The position numbers and the translations under genes were made by a program. DNA of 64,000 nt from Abyssibius sp040880065 (GTDB lineage: Bacteria > Pseudomonadota > Alphaproteobacteria > Rhodobacterales > Rhodobacteraceae), in the NCBI GenBank assembly GCA_040880065.1, contig JBBDJE010000003.1, forward strand, positions 124,001 to 188,000. The letters are read 5' to 3'. This document shows, in pieces, positions 61,908-64,000 of the stretch. Within the stretch, counting starts at the first letter, position 1; every line of letters starts with the position of its first letter. A model generated the notes under the pieces. That model saw only the letters and a list, made by a program, of their open reading frames with translations. It was not told where the DNA came from and ran no database searches.

Positions 61908-64000
61908 CTAATAAAAGCTTTGCGGGTCAATGTCGATTGTCAGGCGGATATTGGCGGGCAGGCGCAGCCCTTCGGTCCAGCGGCGCAGCGCATCCTGAAT
62001 GGGTGCGCCTTTGGGGGTTTTGATGAGCATACGAACCCTGTGGCGGCCGCGTATTCGCGCCACTGGCGCAGCCGCGGGGCCATAAAGCTGCGATTCGATT
62101 TGCGCGCGCCCCGCCCAAGCCTTGGCCATATCACGCGCCAGCGCATAAACCGCGCTTTCATCGGGGCCCGACAGAACTATCCCCGCCATGCGTCCATAGG
62201 GCGGCGCACCGGCGCGGGCGCGGCTTGCGGCCTCGGCGGCCCAGAACGCCTCTTCGTCGCCCGCAATAATCGCCTTGATCAGCGGATGGTCGGGCTGGTG
62301 GCTTTGGATCAACGCCTGCCCCGGTTTTTCAGCCCGTCCTGCGCGGCCTGCCACCTGCCGGATAAGCTGGAAGCTTTTTTCGGCGGCGCGCAAGTCGCCG
62401 CCCTCCAGCCCCAGATCGGCGTCGATCACCCCCACAAGTGTAAGCAGCGGAAAGTTATGGCCCTTGGCCACCATTTGTGTGCCGATGATGATGTCGGCCC
62501 CGCCTTGGGCAATGTCCAGAATTCGCGCCTTCATTGCCCGTGTGCTGCCTGCCATGTCAGAGCTCAGCACCGCAATCCGCGCATCGGGGAAGCGGGCCTC
62601 GACCTCCTCGGCGAGCCGCTCGACCCCCGGGCCGATAGGTGCCAGCTTGCCTTCAACGCCGCAAGACGGGCAGGCGACGGGCACGGGCGTGCTCTCGCCG
62701 CATTGGTGGCAGACAAGCCGCGCCAGAAAGCGGTGTTCCACCATGCGCGCATCGCAATGCTCACAGCCGACCTGATGGCCACAGGCGCGGCATAACGTTA
62801 GCGGGGCAAAGCCGCGGCGGTTCAAAAACAGCAGCGCCTGCTCGCCATCGGCCATGCGCTGCGCCACGGCATCGGCCAGCATGGGTGAAATCCACTGGTT
62901 CGGCTGCATCGGCTCGGCGCGCATGTCAATGGCGCGCAACTCGGGCATTTCCGCCACGCCAAAACGCTCGGCCAGATCCAGCCGCGCATATTTGCCCGCC
63001 TGCGCATTGGCCCAGCTCTCAAGGCTGGGTGTGGCGCTGGCCAGCACCACCTGCGCACCCGATATGCTGGCGCGCAGCACCGCCATGTCGCGGGCGTGGT
63101 AATGCACACCGTCTTCTTGCTTGTAGCTGCCGTCATGCTCTTCATCGACCACGATGACCCCGAGGTTGCGAAACGGCAAAAACAGCGCCGAGCGCGCACC
63201 CACCACAAGCTGCGCTTGCCCGCGCGCCACCGCCTTCCATGTGCGGCGGCGCTCGGCCATGGTCACGCCCGAATGCCATTCGGCGGGCCGCGCGCCAAAG
63301 CGCGCCTCGACGCGGGCCATGAACTCCACGCTGAGCGCAATTTCCGGCAACAACACCAGCGCCTGCTGGCCAAGCTTAAGCGCCTCGGCCACGGCCTCCA
63401 GATACACCTCGGTCTTGCCCGACCCCGTCACGCCTTTCAACAGTGTTGTGCCGTAAGCGCCGCCTGCCACCCCGGCACGCAACTGCGCCGCCGCTTTTGC
63501 CTGTTCGCCGTTCAGCTTGGCACCCGGCAAGGACGGGTCCAGCGCCAAAAAAGGCCCATCGCGCGGGGCGAAAACCTCAACCAGACAGCCCTGCGCCACC
63601 AAACCCTTGATGACCGAGCCGGAAACCCCAGCCATGCTGGCCAGCTCGCCCGGCTGGAATGGCAGGCCGCCATACTCTTCAACCAGCGCCAGAACCTTTT
63701 CGCGTGCCGGTGTCATCCGGTCGGGCGTAGCGGTACCCGCAACAAGCACCTTTGTGTCACCCGGCGGATGCATCAGCCCCGGCGCACGCGTGGCCAGCCG
63801 CAACATCTGGCAAAGCGGGGTGATGGTATAATCGGCGGCGCGTGCCAGAAAATCGCGCATCGGGGCCGGTATGGCCGGCTCGTCCAGCACGCGGATAATC
63901 CCGCGCAGCTTGGCACGGTCAAACCCGCCCTGCCCCTTGCCCCAGACCGCCCCCAGCACACGGCGCGGGCCAAGCGGCACCTCGACCAATGCGCCCAGAT
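61908..64000 (-). CDS. priA: Primosomal protein N' (PriA helicase), 5' end outside window
   Basis: Replication-restart helicase that reloads the replisome at stalled forks. The visible 697 residues lack only the first few dozen; the frame is open to the window edge. Seen are LVEVPLGPRRVLGAVWG of the DNA-binding domain, the Walker A motif LLKGVTGSGKTEVYLEAV, the DEEH box VVDEEHDGSYKQEDGVHYHA, and the zinc region CRACGHQVGCEHC, CHQCGESTPVPVACPSC. The helicase C-terminal motif is QVAGRAGRAEKPGQALIQ. Confidence 0.97.
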   Translation of the reverse strand, partial: LGALVEVPLGPRRVLGAVWGKGQGGFDRAKLRGIIRVLDEPAIPAPMRDFLARAADYTITPLCQMLRLATRAPGLMHPPGDTKVLVAGTATPDRMTPAREKVLALVEEYGGLPFQPGELASMAGVSGSVIKGLVAQGCLVEVFAPRDGPFLALDPSLPGAKLNGEQAKAAAQLRAGVAGGAYGTTLLKGVTGSGKTEVYLEAVAEALKLGQQALVLLPEIALSVEFMARVEARFGARPAEWHSGVTMAERRRTWKAVARGQAQLVVGARSALFLPFRNLGVIVVDEEHDGSYKQEDGVHYHARDMAVLRASISGAQVVLASATPSLESWANAQAGKYARLDLAERFGVAEMPELRAIDMRAEPMQPNQWISPMLADAVAQRMADGEQALLFLNRRGFAPLTLCRACGHQVGCEHCDARMVEHRFLARLVCHQCGESTPVPVACPSCGVEGKLAPIGPGVERLAEEVEARFPDARIAVLSSDMAGSTRAMKARILDIAQGGADIIIGTQMVAKGHNFPLLTLVGVIDADLGLEGGDLRAAEKSFQLIRQVAGRAGRAEKPGQALIQSHQPDHPLIKAIIAGDEEAFWAAEAASRARAGAPPYGRMAGIVLSGPDESAVYALARDMAKAWAGRAQIESQLYGPAAAPVARIRGRHRVRMLIKTPKGAPIQDALRRWTEGLRLPANIRLTIDIDPQSFY

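Overview
This 64 kb window is chromosomal DNA from an alphaproteobacterium, most likely of the order Rhodobacterales (Rhodobacteraceae/Roseobacter relatives). The grounds are high GC (roughly 60% by eye), alphaproteobacterial protein forms (fused Sat-CysC, the Hsp20/DUF1150 pair, DUF2125, YbjN, an NDUFAF7-type methyltransferase, an F1 ATP synthase cluster without F0 genes, UbiK, a phasin with PhaR-type sites, a CIRCE-controlled groESL) and intergenic DNA of the kind seen in this family. No rRNA, tRNA, CRISPR array, insertion sequence or integrase was recognised. Most of the window is dense housekeeping coding sequence on both strands.

Layout. 1-7.4 kb: a partial membrane protein, aspS carrying an unusual in-frame low-GC insertion, carB, a SleB-type cell-wall hydrolase and a DUF2059 protein. 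7.4-16.9 kb: tdk, an HxlR regulator, a D-2-hydroxyacid dehydrogenase with csaA, a phasin with its promoter and operators, proC, a YbjN protein, two broken gene remnants joined at a deletion-like junction, ubiK, the overlapping trio lgt/midA-like/pgeF, and a VTT-like membrane protein. 16.4-23.8 kb: an Lrp-type regulator divergent from trxB, fused sat-cysC, a lysine-rich orphan protein, hsp20 with DUF1150, ydcH, and purE-purK. 23.8-27.6 kb is the most accessory-looking part: an AT-richer gene with an Abi_C-type C-terminus between two long non-coding flanks, a YegP-like protein, and an ArsR regulator with a permease.

27.6-40.4 kb: groEL-groES with a CIRCE element, a 521-residue orphan protein with a peptidoglycan-binding-like N-terminus, a co-directional run (ppaC, HAD hydrolase, maoC, ribF, ycgN, ltaE), an HCCA isomerase, prs, an MFS exporter and a dienelactone hydrolase. 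40.4-49.6 kb: atpHAGDC on the minus strand, a methyltransferase, gloB and clpA. 49.7-58.9 kb: a MotA/MotB-like stator pair with a very long periplasmic coiled coil, the divergent SPFH/NfeD pair, two tandem LysM plus solute-binding-like exported proteins, chaC and a DUF2125 protein. 59.1-64 kb: an extensin-family lipoprotein, tyrA-hisC, and priA running off the window end.

Working together: purEK, carB, prs and tdk supply nucleotides. The phasin, with the MaoC hydratase possibly feeding monomers, points to polyhydroxyalkanoate storage. GroESL, Hsp20 and ClpA form a protein-quality-control set with visible heat-shock signals. The strongest leads for undescribed biology are the Abi_C gene with an RX6H (HEPN-like) motif, the aspS insertion, the stator-like coiled-coil pair, the LysM-binding-protein pair, and a dispersed structured repeat whose ends provide stop codons for neighbouring genes.
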